DNA of 64,000 nt from contig NZ_CP107985.1 in assembly GCF_036108815.1 (NCBI RefSeq), forward strand, positions 3,162,001 to 3,226,000. The letters run 5' to 3'. The notes below the pieces were generated by a model. It was not told the DNA's origin. It made no database searches and saw only the letters and a program-made list of their open reading frames with translations. The stretch is from Streptomyces sp. NBC_00353. GTDB taxonomy: Bacteria > Actinomycetota > Actinomycetes > Streptomycetales > Streptomycetaceae. This document shows, piece by piece, positions 37,176 to 46,485 of the stretch (its first letter is position 1; each line of letters opens with the position of its first letter). The position numbers were made by a program, and so were the translations under genes.

Positions 37176-38615
37176 TCAGTCCTGATCCGCGCCGGCCAGT
37201 CGCGACCGGCTCCGGCTGTAGCCGGCGTACACCGCCGCGCCGGCCACCAGGAACACCGCGAACTGCACCCAGGTCGCCCAGCCCGTCCCGTACATCAGAT
37301 ACAGGCAGAAGAGGACGCCCAGGATCGGGCTGAGCGGGTAGAGCGGCACCCGGAAGGAGCGCTTCAGCCCGGGGTTGCTGCGGCGCAACGCGATCACCGC
37401 GACATTGACCGCCACCATGATGCCGAGCGTGCCGATGGTCGTCAGATTCACCACCACGTCGAGGGACGCGAAGGCCGCCGGCACCGCGAAGACGACGGCC
37501 ACGATCCAGGTGTTGGCGACAGGCGTCGCCGTCCGCGGCGAGACACGTTCGAAGACCCGCGGGACCAGGCCGTCGCGGGACATCGACATCAGGATGCGGG
37601 TCTGCCCGTACATCACCGCGAGCACGACCGACGCGATGGCCACGACCGCGCCGAACGCGATGATGCCGCCACCGACGGTCGAGCCGGTGACCTGGTCGAC
37701 GATCAGCGAGAGCGCGGCCGGCTTGTCGGAGACGGCGTCCGCGCCGAGTGCGCCGATGGCCGTGAGGGCGACCGCGCAATAGAGCAGGGTGGCGACCCCG
37801 ATGCAGATCAGGATCGCGATCGGGATGTTCCGCCGGGGGTTCTTGACCTCTTCGCCCGCGGTGGTGATCGCGTCGAAGCCGATGTACGAGAAGAACGCCA
37901 GCGAGGCACCGGCGGTGACCCCGGCCGGGCCATGGGTGGCGAACGGCGTGAGATTACCGGCCTCGAACGCGGTGAACGCGATGGCGCAGAAGGCGATCAG
38001 AATGCCGATCTTGAGGACCGCCATCGCGGCCGTGGCGCCCGCGCTCTCCCGGATGCCACGCACCAGCAGGGTGGCGGCCATCATGATCACCACGATGGCC
38101 GGGAGATTGATCACGCCGCCCTCGCCGGGCCCGGCGGACAGGGCGGCGGGCAGGTGCCAGCCGACGAGGCTGTTCAGCAGCTCGTTGACGTACTGGCTCC
38201 AGCCGACCGCGACCGCGGAGACCGAGACGCCGTACTCCAGCAGCAGACACCAGCCGACGAGGAACGCGATGCGCTCGCCGAGGGTGGCGTAGGCGAAGGA
38301 GTACGAGCTTCCGGAGACCGGGATCGCGCCGCCCAGCTCGGCGAAGGAGAACGCGGTGAAGATGCAGGTGATCGCGGCGAGGACGAAGGAGAGGACGACC
38401 GCGGGGCCGGCCTCGGCGACGCTGTCGGAGAGGCCGACGAAGATGCCGGTGCCGACGATGGCTCCTACACCGAAGCACACGAGCTGGAACAGCCCCATGG
38501 TGCGCTTGAGGCCGTGCCCCTCCAGGTCGGCGCCGGATTCGGCGAGCAGCTGGTCGGGGCTCTTGATGCGCAGGCCGGGCCGGGGCGACAGGCTCGGCGG
38601 GCGGAGCGGACTCAC
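37176..38615 (-). CDS. APC superfamily amino acid permease (CAT-like)
   Basis: About 479 residues, 12 transmembrane helices. GLFQLVCFGVGAIVGTGIFV is the first-helix motif of cationic-type permeases. SFAELGGAIPVSGSSYSFAY and SLAFFSYIGFDAITTAGEEV are further family blocks. Lies downstream of arcA and arcB on the same strand, so arginine/ornithine transport is likely but inferred. GTG 38615 is used; an in-frame ATG nine codons earlier is possible. A hairpin with a T run separates it from arcB. Confidence 0.88.
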   Translation of the reverse strand: MSPLRPPSLSPRPGLRIKSPDQLLAESGADLEGHGLKRTMGLFQLVCFGVGAIVGTGIFVGLSDSVAEAGPAVVLSFVLAAITCIFTAFSFAELGGAIPVSGSSYSFAYATLGERIAFLVGWCLLLEYGVSVSAVAVGWSQYVNELLNSLVGWHLPAALSAGPGEGGVINLPAIVVIMMAATLLVRGIRESAGATAAMAVLKIGILIAFCAIAFTAFEAGNLTPFATHGPAGVTAGASLAFFSYIGFDAITTAGEEVKNPRRNIPIAILICIGVATLLYCAVALTAIGALGADAVSDKPAALSLIVDQVTGSTVGGGIIAFGAVVAIASVVLAVMYGQTRILMSMSRDGLVPRVFERVSPRTATPVANTWIVAVVFAVPAAFASLDVVVNLTTIGTLGIMVAVNVAVIALRRSNPGLKRSFRVPLYPLSPILGVLFCLYLMYGTGWATWVQFAVFLVAGAAVYAGYSRSRSRLAGADQD

Positions 38616-38716
38616 GGGGCGATCTCTTCTCTGGTGAAGCATGTGGGGGGCTCGTGCGGATGGAGCGCGTGGGGGGGCTCCGGTCCTCCGGTCCTGCGTG
38701 GAGGACGGCACGAAAA

Positions 38717-38746
38717 TGGGGCTCGAGCGTGCGAGCTCGAACCCCA
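38717..38746 (-). terminator. Intrinsic terminator or attenuator between arcB and the permease
   Basis: On the minus strand TGGGGTTCGAGC pairs with GCTCGAGCCCCA (one mismatch), followed directly by TTTTCG. It lies 95 bp after the arcB stop and 100 bp before the permease start. It either ends arcAB transcription or tunes permease expression. Confidence 0.7.
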
Positions 38747-38782
38747 CCAAGTGGAACCATGGTAGCCACTTCTTCGCATGTT

Positions 38783-38796
38783 CACCCAATCGGGTG
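38783..38796. promoter_or_regulatory. Inverted repeat downstream of arcB
   Basis: CACCCAATCGGGTG, flanked by GCATG-type words on both sides, lies between arcB and the permease terminator. It may be an operator (arginine-repressor sites contain CAT-rich half-sites) or a second hairpin. The evidence does not separate the options. Confidence 0.3.
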
Positions 38797-38839
38797 CATG
38801 ACCATGCGATACCGGCGCCGTTCCCCGGCCGGTGCCGGG

Positions 38840-39844
38840 TCAGGCACCGGCCAGGGTCGCCACCAGGACGGCCTTGATCGTGTGCATCCGGTTCTCGGCC
38901 TCGTCGAAGACGACCGAGTGCGCGGACTCGAAGACCTCGTCGGTGACTTCCAGCTCGGTCAGACCGTGGCTGTCGTGGATCTCGCGGCCGACCTTGGTGC
39001 CGAGGTCGTGGAAGGCCGGGAGGCAGTGCAGGAACTTCACGTCGGCATTGCCCGTGGCCTTCAGGACGTCCATGGTGACGGCGTACGGCGCGAGGGCCGC
39101 GATGCGCTCGTCCCAGACCTCCTTGGGCTCGCCCATGGAGACCCAGACGTCGGTGGCGACGAAGTCGGCGCCCCGGACACCCTCGGCGATGTCCTCGGTG
39201 AGAGTGACGGTCGCGCCGCTGGATTCGGCGAGCCGACGCGCCTGCGCGACGATCCCCTCGGCCGGCCAGTAGGACTTCGGGGCGACGATCCGGACGTCCA
39301 TGCCCAGCAGCGCGCCCGTGACCAGGTACGAGTTGCCCATGTTGAAACGGGCGTCGCCGAGGTAGGCGAAGGCGATCCGCTCCAGTGGCTTGTCGCTGTG
39401 CTCGGTCATCGTGAGGACGTCGGCGAGCATCTGGGTCGGGTGCCAGTCGTCGGTGAGCCCGTTGAAGACGGGCACCCCGCCGTACGCCGCCAGCTCCTCG
39501 ACGGTCGCCTGACTGTCACCGCGGTACTCGATGCCGTCGAACATCCGGCCGAGCACACGGGCGGTGTCCTTCGCCGACTCCTTGTGGCCCATCTGGGAGC
39601 CCGTGGGGTCGAGATACGTCGTGGAGGCACCCTGGTCGGCTGCGGCGACCTCGAAGGCGCAGCGGGTACGGGTCGAGGTCTTCTCGAAGATCAGCGCGAT
39701 GTTCCGACCGCGCAGCCGCTGCACCTCGGTGCCCGACTTCTTGGCCGCCTTGAGCTCGGCGGCCAGGTCGATCAGGCCGCGGAACTCCTCGGCCGTGAAG
39801 TCCAGCTCCTTGAGGAAGTGGCGGCCTGCGAGGTCTATCGCCAT
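38840..39844 (-). CDS. arcB: Ornithine carbamoyltransferase (probably catabolic)
   Basis: 334 residues. FEKTSTRTRCAFEVAAADQG contains the carbamoyl-phosphate-binding STRTR at residues 57-61. FNGLTDDWHPTQMLADVLTM and KFLHCLPAFHD complete the active site. In this context (next to arginine deiminase) it should run towards citrulline phosphorolysis, giving ornithine and carbamoyl phosphate. Sequence alone cannot exclude an anabolic argF role. Starts 160 bp after the arcA stop. No arcC (carbamate kinase) is present nearby. Confidence 0.93.
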   Translation of the reverse strand: MAIDLAGRHFLKELDFTAEEFRGLIDLAAELKAAKKSGTEVQRLRGRNIALIFEKTSTRTRCAFEVAAADQGASTTYLDPTGSQMGHKESAKDTARVLGRMFDGIEYRGDSQATVEELAAYGGVPVFNGLTDDWHPTQMLADVLTMTEHSDKPLERIAFAYLGDARFNMGNSYLVTGALLGMDVRIVAPKSYWPAEGIVAQARRLAESSGATVTLTEDIAEGVRGADFVATDVWVSMGEPKEVWDERIAALAPYAVTMDVLKATGNADVKFLHCLPAFHDLGTKVGREIHDSHGLTELEVTDEVFESAHSVVFDEAENRMHTIKAVLVATLAGA

Positions 39845-40003
39845 GGTGGCTGCTCCTGGGTCGGGCGAGGGTCGCGCGTACAGTTCCTGGAAGTCTATAC
39901 GAGACAACGCATCGCTATACAGTCCCCTGTCCTGCGTGTCCGTGCGGTCCACGGTGTATCCGCACGATCCCCCCGCGCTTTCCGTACCGTGCCGAGCCTC
40001 CGG

Positions 40004-41236
40004 CTACACGGGGTCACGGACCACCGGACAGCTCATGCAGCGGGGGCCGCCCCGGCCCCGGCCCAGTTCGCTGCCGCGGATCTCTATGACCTCGATGCCT
40101 TCCTTGCGCAGATACGTGTTGGTGGTGGCGTTGCGCTCGTAGGCGATGACCACACCCGGCTCGACCGCCAGCACATTGCAGCCGTCGTCCCACTGCTCGC
40201 GCTGCGCCGCGTGCACGTCCTGGGTGGCCGTGAGCACCCGGATCGAGTCCAGGCCGAGCGCCGCCGCGATGGCCCGGTGCATGTGCTCCGGGGGATGGTC
40301 AGTGACCTTCAGATCCCGCGGTCCGCCGCCGGGCTCGATGGTGTACGAGCGGAGCATGCCGAGCCCCGCGTACTGGGTGAACGTATCGCCGTCGATCATC
40401 GTCATCACCGTGTCGAGGTGCATGAACGCCCGGCGTTTCGGCATGTCGAGCGCCACGATCGTCCGGGCGGAACCGGCGTCGAACAGTCCGCGCGCCAGCA
40501 TCTCGACCGCCTGCGGCGTGGTGCGCTCGCTCATCCCGATGAGGACGGCGCCCTGGCCGATGACCAGGACGTCGCCGCCCTCGATGGTGGACGGATAGTC
40601 GTCCTGCCCCTCCGACCAGTGATGGAAGGCCCCGGCCTCGGCGCCGGTGAAGAGGGGGTGGTGGCGGTAGATCGCCTCGAAGTGGACCGTCTCGCGCTGC
40701 CGGGCCGGCCAGCGCATCGCGTTGATGGACACCCCGTCGTAGATCCAGGCCGAGGTGTCCCGGGTGAAGAGATGGTTGGGCAGCGGACCGAGCAGGAAGT
40801 CGTCCAGGTCCATGACGTGGAACCGGACGGAGGTCGGCTCGCTGTGCCGCTCCAGGAACTCCCGCTTCGTCATCCCGCCGACCAGCGCCTCCGCCAGCTC
40901 GTCGGTGGACAGCTCCTCGAAGGCGGCCCGCAGATGTTCGGTGGCGAGCGGGCCGTACTCCTTCTCGTCGAAGACCCGGTCCAGCACCAGTCGCTTGGCC
41001 ACCGGAATGTCCAGGGCCTCACGGAGCAGATCGCCGAAGAGATGCACCTCCACCCCGCGGTCGCGCAGGACGTCCGCGAAGCCGTCGTGCTCCTGCCGGG
41101 CGCGGCGCACCCACAGCACGTCGTCGAAGAGGAGCGCGTCCTTGTTGCTGGGGGTGAGCCGCTTCAGTTCGAGATCGGGGCGGTGCACTATGACGCGGCG
41201 CAGCCGCCCGGCCTCGGAGTCGACATGGAATCCCAT
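40004..41236 (-). CDS. arcA: Arginine deiminase
   Basis: 410 residues. Hydrolyses arginine to citrulline and ammonia. Motifs in order: LTPSNKDALLFDDVLWVRRA, LFTRDTSAWIYDGVSINAM, TIEGGDVLVIGQGAVLIGMS, FMHLDTVMTMID, and the catalytic cysteine near residue 400 in GRGGPRCMSCPV. ATG 41236 follows GGATGGAGG. First gene of the probable arcA-arcB-permease set. In an aerobe such as Streptomyces this pathway may supply ATP or ammonia under oxygen limitation; that is inferred. Confidence 0.95.
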   Translation of the reverse strand: MGFHVDSEAGRLRRVIVHRPDLELKRLTPSNKDALLFDDVLWVRRARQEHDGFADVLRDRGVEVHLFGDLLREALDIPVAKRLVLDRVFDEKEYGPLATEHLRAAFEELSTDELAEALVGGMTKREFLERHSEPTSVRFHVMDLDDFLLGPLPNHLFTRDTSAWIYDGVSINAMRWPARQRETVHFEAIYRHHPLFTGAEAGAFHHWSEGQDDYPSTIEGGDVLVIGQGAVLIGMSERTTPQAVEMLARGLFDAGSARTIVALDMPKRRAFMHLDTVMTMIDGDTFTQYAGLGMLRSYTIEPGGGPRDLKVTDHPPEHMHRAIAAALGLDSIRVLTATQDVHAAQREQWDDGCNVLAVEPGVVIAYERNATTNTYLRKEGIEVIEIRGSELGRGRGGPRCMSCPVVRDPV

Positions 41237-41305
41237 GCCTCCATCCTCACCGCGCGGAGCGCCGTTCACCCGGCGAATCACCACCTGTTCTCTTCGTCTT
41301 CGGGA

Positions 41306-43891
41306 TCAGAGCCGCGGGTCGACGGGCTCCGACTCCAGGGCGAGCACCGCGAACACCGCTTCGTGGACCCGCCACAGCGGCTCCCCGTCGGCGAGCCGGT
41401 CCAGCGCCTCCAGCCCCAGGGCGTACTCACGGAGCGCCAACGACCGCTTGTGGCCGAGGAACCGGGAGCGCAGCCGCTCCAGATTCTCCGGACGCGTGTA
41501 CTCCGGCCCGTAGATGATCCGCAGGTACTCCCGGCCGCGCACCTTGATGCCCGGCTGGACCAGCCTGCCCTTCGCGTCCCGGACGAGCGCCCCGAGCGGT
41601 TTGACGACCATGCCTTCGCCGCCGCGGCCGGTCATCTCCAGCCACCAGTCGATACCGGCGCGGACCGATGCCTCGTCGCCGGTGTCGACGACGAGCCGCC
41701 GGGTGACCTGGAGCAGGCCGGTGGGGTCGTGCTCCACCAGCCGGTCGAGCCAGGCAAGCTGCTCGTCATGGGGAACGGAGGCCAGCGAGCGGCCCCGCAC
41801 GGCGAGGATCTGGAACGGGGCGATCCGCACCCCGTCGAGGCCCTCGGTGGACCAGCAGTAGCGACGGTAGGCGTCGGTGAACGCCGCCGCGTCGGCCGTC
41901 CGGTCCTGCTGACGCGCAGCCAGGTCGGCGACGTCGACACCGCGGGCCGCCGCTGCCGCCAGCGCCGCGTTGGCCCCGGGGAGGACGGCACCGGACGCGG
42001 CGCCGACCGCCGCGTACTGCGAGCGCAGCAGGCCTCCGGCCTTGAGGGACCAGGGCATCAGCTCGGCGTCCAGCAGCACCCAGTCGGTGTCCCACTCGTC
42101 CCAGAGCCCGGCGGCGGTGACAGCCGTGCGCAGCCTGCCGAGGATCACCTCGGTCAGGGCGACGTCGTCCAGGAACGGCCGCCCGGTACGGGTGTGCAGC
42201 GCCCCGGTCGGGCCCTCGACACCGAACCGTTCCCGGGCCGCTTCCGCGTCGCGGCAGACCAGGGCCACCGCGCGCGAGCCCATGTGCTTCTCCTCGCACA
42301 CGACCGTGGCGACGCCGTCCGCCCGGTACTGGGCGAACGCCTCGGCCGGGTGCTCCAGGAAGCCCTCCTCCTGGGAGGTGGCGGTCGGCGCCATGGTCGG
42401 CGGCAGGTAGCCGAGCAGCCGCGGGTCGACGGCGAACCGGCTCATGACTTCGAGCGCCGCCGCGGCGTTCTCCTCGCGCACCGAGATCCGGCCCAGGTAC
42501 CGGGTCTCCACGATCCGGCGGCCCTGCACATCGGCGAGGTCCAGCGGGCGGCCCTCCCGGCCCCCGGGTGCCTCGGTGGTCAGCGGCTTGGCGGGCTCGT
42601 ACCAGACCTTCTCGGCCGGTACGTCGACGAGTTCGCGCTCGGGCCAGCGCAGCGCGGTCATCTTCCCGCCGAAGACGGCACCGGTGTCCAGGCAGAGGGT
42701 GTTGTTGACCCAGGAGGTGCTGGGCACGGGGGTGTGGCCGTAGACCACGGCTGCGCGGCCGCGGTACTCCTCCGCCCACGGGTAGCGGACGGGCAGGCCG
42801 AACTCGTCGGTCTCACCGGTGGTGTCCCCGTACAGCGCGTGCGAGCGGACCCGTCCGGACGTGCGCCCGTGGTACTTCTCGGGCAGCCCGGCGTGGCAGA
42901 CGACCAGCTTGCCGCCGTCCAGCACGTAGTGGCTGACGAGCCCGTCGATGAACTCCCTCACCTGCTCGCGGAAGGCCGGGTCCTTCGCGTCCTCCCGGTC
43001 CAACTGCTCGATGGTCTCGGCGAGTCCATGGGTGTGCTGGACCTGGCGGCCCTTGAGGTAGCGCCCGAGCTTGTTCTCGTGGTTCCCCGGCACGCACAGG
43101 GCGTTGCCCGCGGACACCATGGACATGACGCGGCGCAGCACACCGGGGCTGTCGGGGCCGCGGTCGACGAGGTCGCCGACGAAGACCGCCGTACGCCCTT
43201 CGGGGTGCGCGCCGTCGACGTAACCGAGCTTGCCGAGCAAGGACTCCAGCTCGGAGCTGCAGCCGTGGATGTCACCGATGATGTCGAACGGGCCGGTGAG
43301 ATGACGGAGGTCGTTGTAGCGGCGCTCGAGCACCACTTCGGCGTGCTCGGCCTCCTCCTCGGTGCGCAGGATGTGCACCTTGCGGAAACCCTCGCGCTCC
43401 AGGCCGCGCAGCGAACGGCGCAGCTCGCGACGGTGGCGCTGGACGACATGGCGGGGCATGCCGGCCCGGTCGGGGCGGGCGGCGTTGCGCGTCTGGCAGA
43501 CCTCTTCGGGCAGGTCGAGCACGATCGCGATCGGCAGCACGTCGTGGCTGCGGGCCAGCTGCACCAGCTGCTTGCGGCTCTCTGCCTGGACGTTGGTGGC
43601 GTCGACGACGGTCAGCCGCCCGGCGGCGAGCCGCTTGCCCGCGATGTAGTGCAGCACGTCGAAGGCGTCGCCGCTGGCGCTCTGGTCGTTCTCGTCGTCG
43701 GCGACGAGGCCGCGGCAGAAGTCCGAGGAGATGATCTCGGTGGGCTTGAAGTGCCTGCGCGCGAAGGTGGACTTGCCGGAGCCGCTGGCTCCGACGAGAA
43801 CGACGAGCGAGAGGTCGGTCACCGGCAGCGTGCGGTGCGCGCCGGTGCTCTTCTCGGTGTCGTTTCCGGTGCCGTTGTCGGTGTCGGTCAT
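41306..43891 (-). CDS. pnkp: Bacterial polynucleotide kinase-phosphatase-ligase Pnkp (RNA repair)
   Basis: 861 residues with the three Pnkp modules. The 5'-kinase has a P-loop GASGSGKST at 34-42. The 2',3'-phosphatase (metallophosphoesterase) has GDIHG at 206-210, GDLVDRGPDS at 239-248 and GNHE at 269-272. The C-terminal adenylyltransferase/ligase has VVCEEKHMGSRAV with the nucleotide-accepting lysine at about 535 and LRIIYGPEYTRPENLERLR near the end. It heals and seals ribotoxin-cleaved RNA together with Hen1. Its ATG overlaps the hen1 stop by four bases, which strongly supports one repair operon. Confidence 0.96.
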   Translation of the reverse strand: MTDTDNGTGNDTEKSTGAHRTLPVTDLSLVVLVGASGSGKSTFARRHFKPTEIISSDFCRGLVADDENDQSASGDAFDVLHYIAGKRLAAGRLTVVDATNVQAESRKQLVQLARSHDVLPIAIVLDLPEEVCQTRNAARPDRAGMPRHVVQRHRRELRRSLRGLEREGFRKVHILRTEEEAEHAEVVLERRYNDLRHLTGPFDIIGDIHGCSSELESLLGKLGYVDGAHPEGRTAVFVGDLVDRGPDSPGVLRRVMSMVSAGNALCVPGNHENKLGRYLKGRQVQHTHGLAETIEQLDREDAKDPAFREQVREFIDGLVSHYVLDGGKLVVCHAGLPEKYHGRTSGRVRSHALYGDTTGETDEFGLPVRYPWAEEYRGRAAVVYGHTPVPSTSWVNNTLCLDTGAVFGGKMTALRWPERELVDVPAEKVWYEPAKPLTTEAPGGREGRPLDLADVQGRRIVETRYLGRISVREENAAAALEVMSRFAVDPRLLGYLPPTMAPTATSQEEGFLEHPAEAFAQYRADGVATVVCEEKHMGSRAVALVCRDAEAARERFGVEGPTGALHTRTGRPFLDDVALTEVILGRLRTAVTAAGLWDEWDTDWVLLDAELMPWSLKAGGLLRSQYAAVGAASGAVLPGANAALAAAAARGVDVADLAARQQDRTADAAAFTDAYRRYCWSTEGLDGVRIAPFQILAVRGRSLASVPHDEQLAWLDRLVEHDPTGLLQVTRRLVVDTGDEASVRAGIDWWLEMTGRGGEGMVVKPLGALVRDAKGRLVQPGIKVRGREYLRIIYGPEYTRPENLERLRSRFLGHKRSLALREYALGLEALDRLADGEPLWRVHEAVFAVLALESEPVDPRL

Positions 43892-45366
43892 GCTGCCTTC
43901 GCCTCCTTCTTCTTCGTGTCGTCCTCTGCGGTCCTCGTGAACACGGCCAGCTGCGTGGGCGGCCCCACCTCAGGGTCGTCGGGCCCCACCGGCACGAAGT
44001 CGACTCCGTATCCGTGCCGCTGCGCCACCTCCTGCGCCCAGGCCCGGAACTCCGCCCTGGTCCATTCGAAGCGGTGGTCGCCGTGGCGCACATGCCCGGC
44101 CGGGAGGCTCTCCCAGCGGACGTTGTACTCGACATTGGGTGTCGTCACGAGCACCGTCTGCGGCCGGGCCGAACCGAACACCGCGTACTCCAGCGCCGGC
44201 AGCCTCGGCAGGTCGAGGTGCTCGATGACCTCACTGAGCACCGCCGCGTCATAGCCGGCCAGCCGCTTGTCGGTGTACGTGAGCGAGCCCTGCCGCAGCG
44301 TGACGCGGCCGGCCTGCCGCTCCCCCATCCGGTCGAGCTTGAGGCGGCGCGAGGCGATGGTCAGAGCGCGCATCGAGACATCGACGCCGACGATCTCCGT
44401 GAAGCGCACGTCCCTCAGCAACGCCTGGACCAACTGACCCTGTCCGCAGCCCAGGTCGAGCACCCGGCTCGCCCCGGCGGCGCGCAGCGCCTCCAGGATC
44501 GCCGTGCGCCGCTGCTCGGCGAGCGGCACCGGCTTCTCCTCGGTGTCCGTCGTCTCGTCCACCGCGTTGTCGACGCTCTCCACCGCGAGGTCGTCCAGCT
44601 CGGCCAGCCGCACCAGCTCCAGCCGTTCCATCGCCTGCCGGGTCAGCCCCCAGCGCCGCGACAGGTAGCGGCTGGTGATCAGCTTCTGCTCGGGGTGGTC
44701 GGCCAGCCAGCCGTCACCGGCCCGCAGCAGCTTGTCCACCTCGTCGGGCGCGACCCAGTAGTGCTTGGCGTCGTCGAGCACCGGCAGCAGCACATACAGC
44801 TGCCTCAGCGCGTCGGCGAGCCGCAACTCGCCCTCCAGCACGAGCCGTACGTACCGCGAGTCGCCCCACTCCGGGAACTGCTCGTCCAGCGGTACGGCCA
44901 CGGCATCCACGCTCGCCCAGCCGAGCGGCCCGAAGAGCTTCGAGACCAGCTCAGGCCCGCCGCGCGCCGGGAGCGCGGGCACCTCGATCCGGAGCGGCAT
45001 GGGATCCGCCGCGCGCTCGGGCAGGGCCCGGCACACACCGTTCAGAGCGGACTTGAAGACAGCGCTCATCGCGACGGAGAGCAGTGAGGACGCCGCGTAC
45101 GGGCGGTCGTTCACGTACTGCGCGAGCGCCGCGTCGGGTGCGCCGCCCCGGCCCTTTCCCTTGCCGCGCCGCACCAGCGCCACCGGATCCACCTCCAGCA
45201 ACAGCGCGGCCGTGCAGCGCTCAGCCGATGCCTCGGGGTAGAAGACATGGGCGGTGCCGTGGGATGTGGAGAACTGCTGCGCCTTCTCGGGGTGCTTGTG
45301 CAGCAGAAAGCCGAGGTCGGTGGCGGGTCGCTCCGGCGTGCCGGTCGTGCTGATTGTCAGGAACAC
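43888..45366 (-). CDS. hen1: 3'-terminal RNA ribose 2'-O-methyltransferase Hen1
   Basis: About 492 residues. The N-terminal half (FLTISTTGTPERPATDLGFL, HKHPEKAQQFSTSHGTAHVF) is the bacterial Hen1 N-domain that stimulates Pnkp ligase. The C-terminal half is a Mn2+-dependent methyltransferase: RVLDLGCGQGQLVQALL, then the metal-binding SEVIEHLDLPRL and HGDHRFEWTRAEF. It 2'-O-methylates the 3' end at the break before sealing, so repaired RNA resists recleavage. GTG 45366 gives the conserved FLTIS start; a longer frame upstream is low complexity. First gene of the hen1-pnkp operon. Confidence 0.95.
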   Translation of the reverse strand: MFLTISTTGTPERPATDLGFLLHKHPEKAQQFSTSHGTAHVFYPEASAERCTAALLLEVDPVALVRRGKGKGRGGAPDAALAQYVNDRPYAASSLLSVAMSAVFKSALNGVCRALPERAADPMPLRIEVPALPARGGPELVSKLFGPLGWASVDAVAVPLDEQFPEWGDSRYVRLVLEGELRLADALRQLYVLLPVLDDAKHYWVAPDEVDKLLRAGDGWLADHPEQKLITSRYLSRRWGLTRQAMERLELVRLAELDDLAVESVDNAVDETTDTEEKPVPLAEQRRTAILEALRAAGASRVLDLGCGQGQLVQALLRDVRFTEIVGVDVSMRALTIASRRLKLDRMGERQAGRVTLRQGSLTYTDKRLAGYDAAVLSEVIEHLDLPRLPALEYAVFGSARPQTVLVTTPNVEYNVRWESLPAGHVRHGDHRFEWTRAEFRAWAQEVAQRHGYGVDFVPVGPDDPEVGPPTQLAVFTRTAEDDTKKKEAKAA

Positions 45367-45419
45367 ACGTCCGAGTATGGTCCGGTGCACTCGCCCCCCA
45401 CCAGGCATTTTGTTGATGT

Positions 45420-46394
45420 CTACGGTTCCGGTGTTCCTCCTGGCCTTCCCGCCTCTGCTGTCCCTCTTGTCTCTCCTGTCCGCCCCATCCGTTCTGCCTC
45501 CAGAAGCTCGGCCAGTTTCGCGATCGAACCAGGGCCGACCCGGCAGCAGCCGCCGACCAGCCGGGCGCCTGCCGCCTGCCAGCCCCGCACCCGGCCCGGG
45601 TCGAAGGTGGCACCCCCGGTCCACCCCCGGCCCTCGGCGTCCCACCGCTCACCGCTGTTCGGGTACACGACGACCGGCTTCCCGGTCACCTCCGCCGCCG
45701 TCTCCACCGCACGGTCGGCATCGGCCGGATCGCAGCAGTTCACCCCCACAGCCACCACGCGCTCGTGCCCGGCGGCGAGCCCGAAGGCCGTCTCCAGCGG
45801 CTGCCCGGCCCGGGTCCGGTCCCCCGCCACGCTGTACGAGAGCCAGACGGGCAGCCCGCACCCCTCGACCGCCCGCAGCAGCGCCTCCGCCTCGTCGACG
45901 TCCGGCACCGTCTCCAGTGCCAGCGCATCGGGTCCGGCGGCGGCCAGCGCCTCGATCCGGGGCCGGTGGAAGCGCTCCAGCTCCCGGACCGAGAGGCCGT
46001 ACCGCCCGCGGTACTCGCTGCCGTCCGCGAGCATCGCCCCGTACGGGCCGACAGAGGCGGCGACCCAGATCTCCCGGTCCGTCGCGCCACCGGCCCGCCG
46101 GGCCAGCTCCACGCTGCGGGCGAAGAGCTCCGCCGCCCGGTCCCGGCCGATCCCCCGCCGCGCGAACCCCTCGAACGTCGCCTGATAGCCCGAGGTGATG
46201 AGCACCTGCGCACCCGCCCGCACGTAGGCCAAGTGCGCGGCCTCGATCTGCCGGTCCTCGTCGAGCAGCAGCCGGGCCGACCACAGCTCGTCGGACAGAT
46301 CGCAGCCCTGCGCCTCCAACTGATTGGAGAGGCCTCCGTCCAGCAGGACCGTGGACGCGGCGAGCGCGGCGGCCAGCGGGCGGTCGGATTGCAC
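45420..46394 (-). CDS. mmuM: Homocysteine S-methyltransferase
   Basis: 324 residues. Transfers methyl from S-methylmethionine or S-adenosylmethionine to homocysteine. Zinc-binding cysteines appear in VVAVGVNCCDPAD and ARLVGGCCRVGPGSI; the start LDGGLSNQLEAQGCDLSDEL is diagnostic. The C-terminal 25 residues are a low-complexity Gly/Arg/Glu tail rich in repeats. Lies 54 bp upstream of hen1 on the same strand. Given the metE relic at 16.5 kb, methionine recycling genes are of interest here, but no functional link is shown. Confidence 0.93.
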   Translation of the reverse strand: MQSDRPLAAALAASTVLLDGGLSNQLEAQGCDLSDELWSARLLLDEDRQIEAAHLAYVRAGAQVLITSGYQATFEGFARRGIGRDRAAELFARSVELARRAGGATDREIWVAASVGPYGAMLADGSEYRGRYGLSVRELERFHRPRIEALAAAGPDALALETVPDVDEAEALLRAVEGCGLPVWLSYSVAGDRTRAGQPLETAFGLAAGHERVVAVGVNCCDPADADRAVETAAEVTGKPVVVYPNSGERWDAEGRGWTGGATFDPGRVRGWQAAGARLVGGCCRVGPGSIAKLAELLEAERMGRTGETRGTAEAGRPGGTPEP

Positions 46395-46485
46395 AGGTGC
46401 TCCTCTCGGCGACTCGTGTTCATCTGCTCTTGTTCACCAGTCCGGCGTCCACCTCGATTTGGTGTCCACCTCGGTCGGGACCGGC

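Noticed and set aside
38717..38760. GGTTCGAGCTC resembling a tRNA T-arm
   Set aside because: No acceptor, D or anticodon arms can be formed around it; the sequence is better explained as a terminator hairpin with a T run.
38654..44254. Very long plus-strand open frame spanning the arc genes, pnkp and part of hen1
   Set aside because: It is antisense to at least four well-supported genes; the open frame is a by-product of high GC at third positions. Its translation is low complexity (Arg/Gly/Val/Asp-rich) with no domain.
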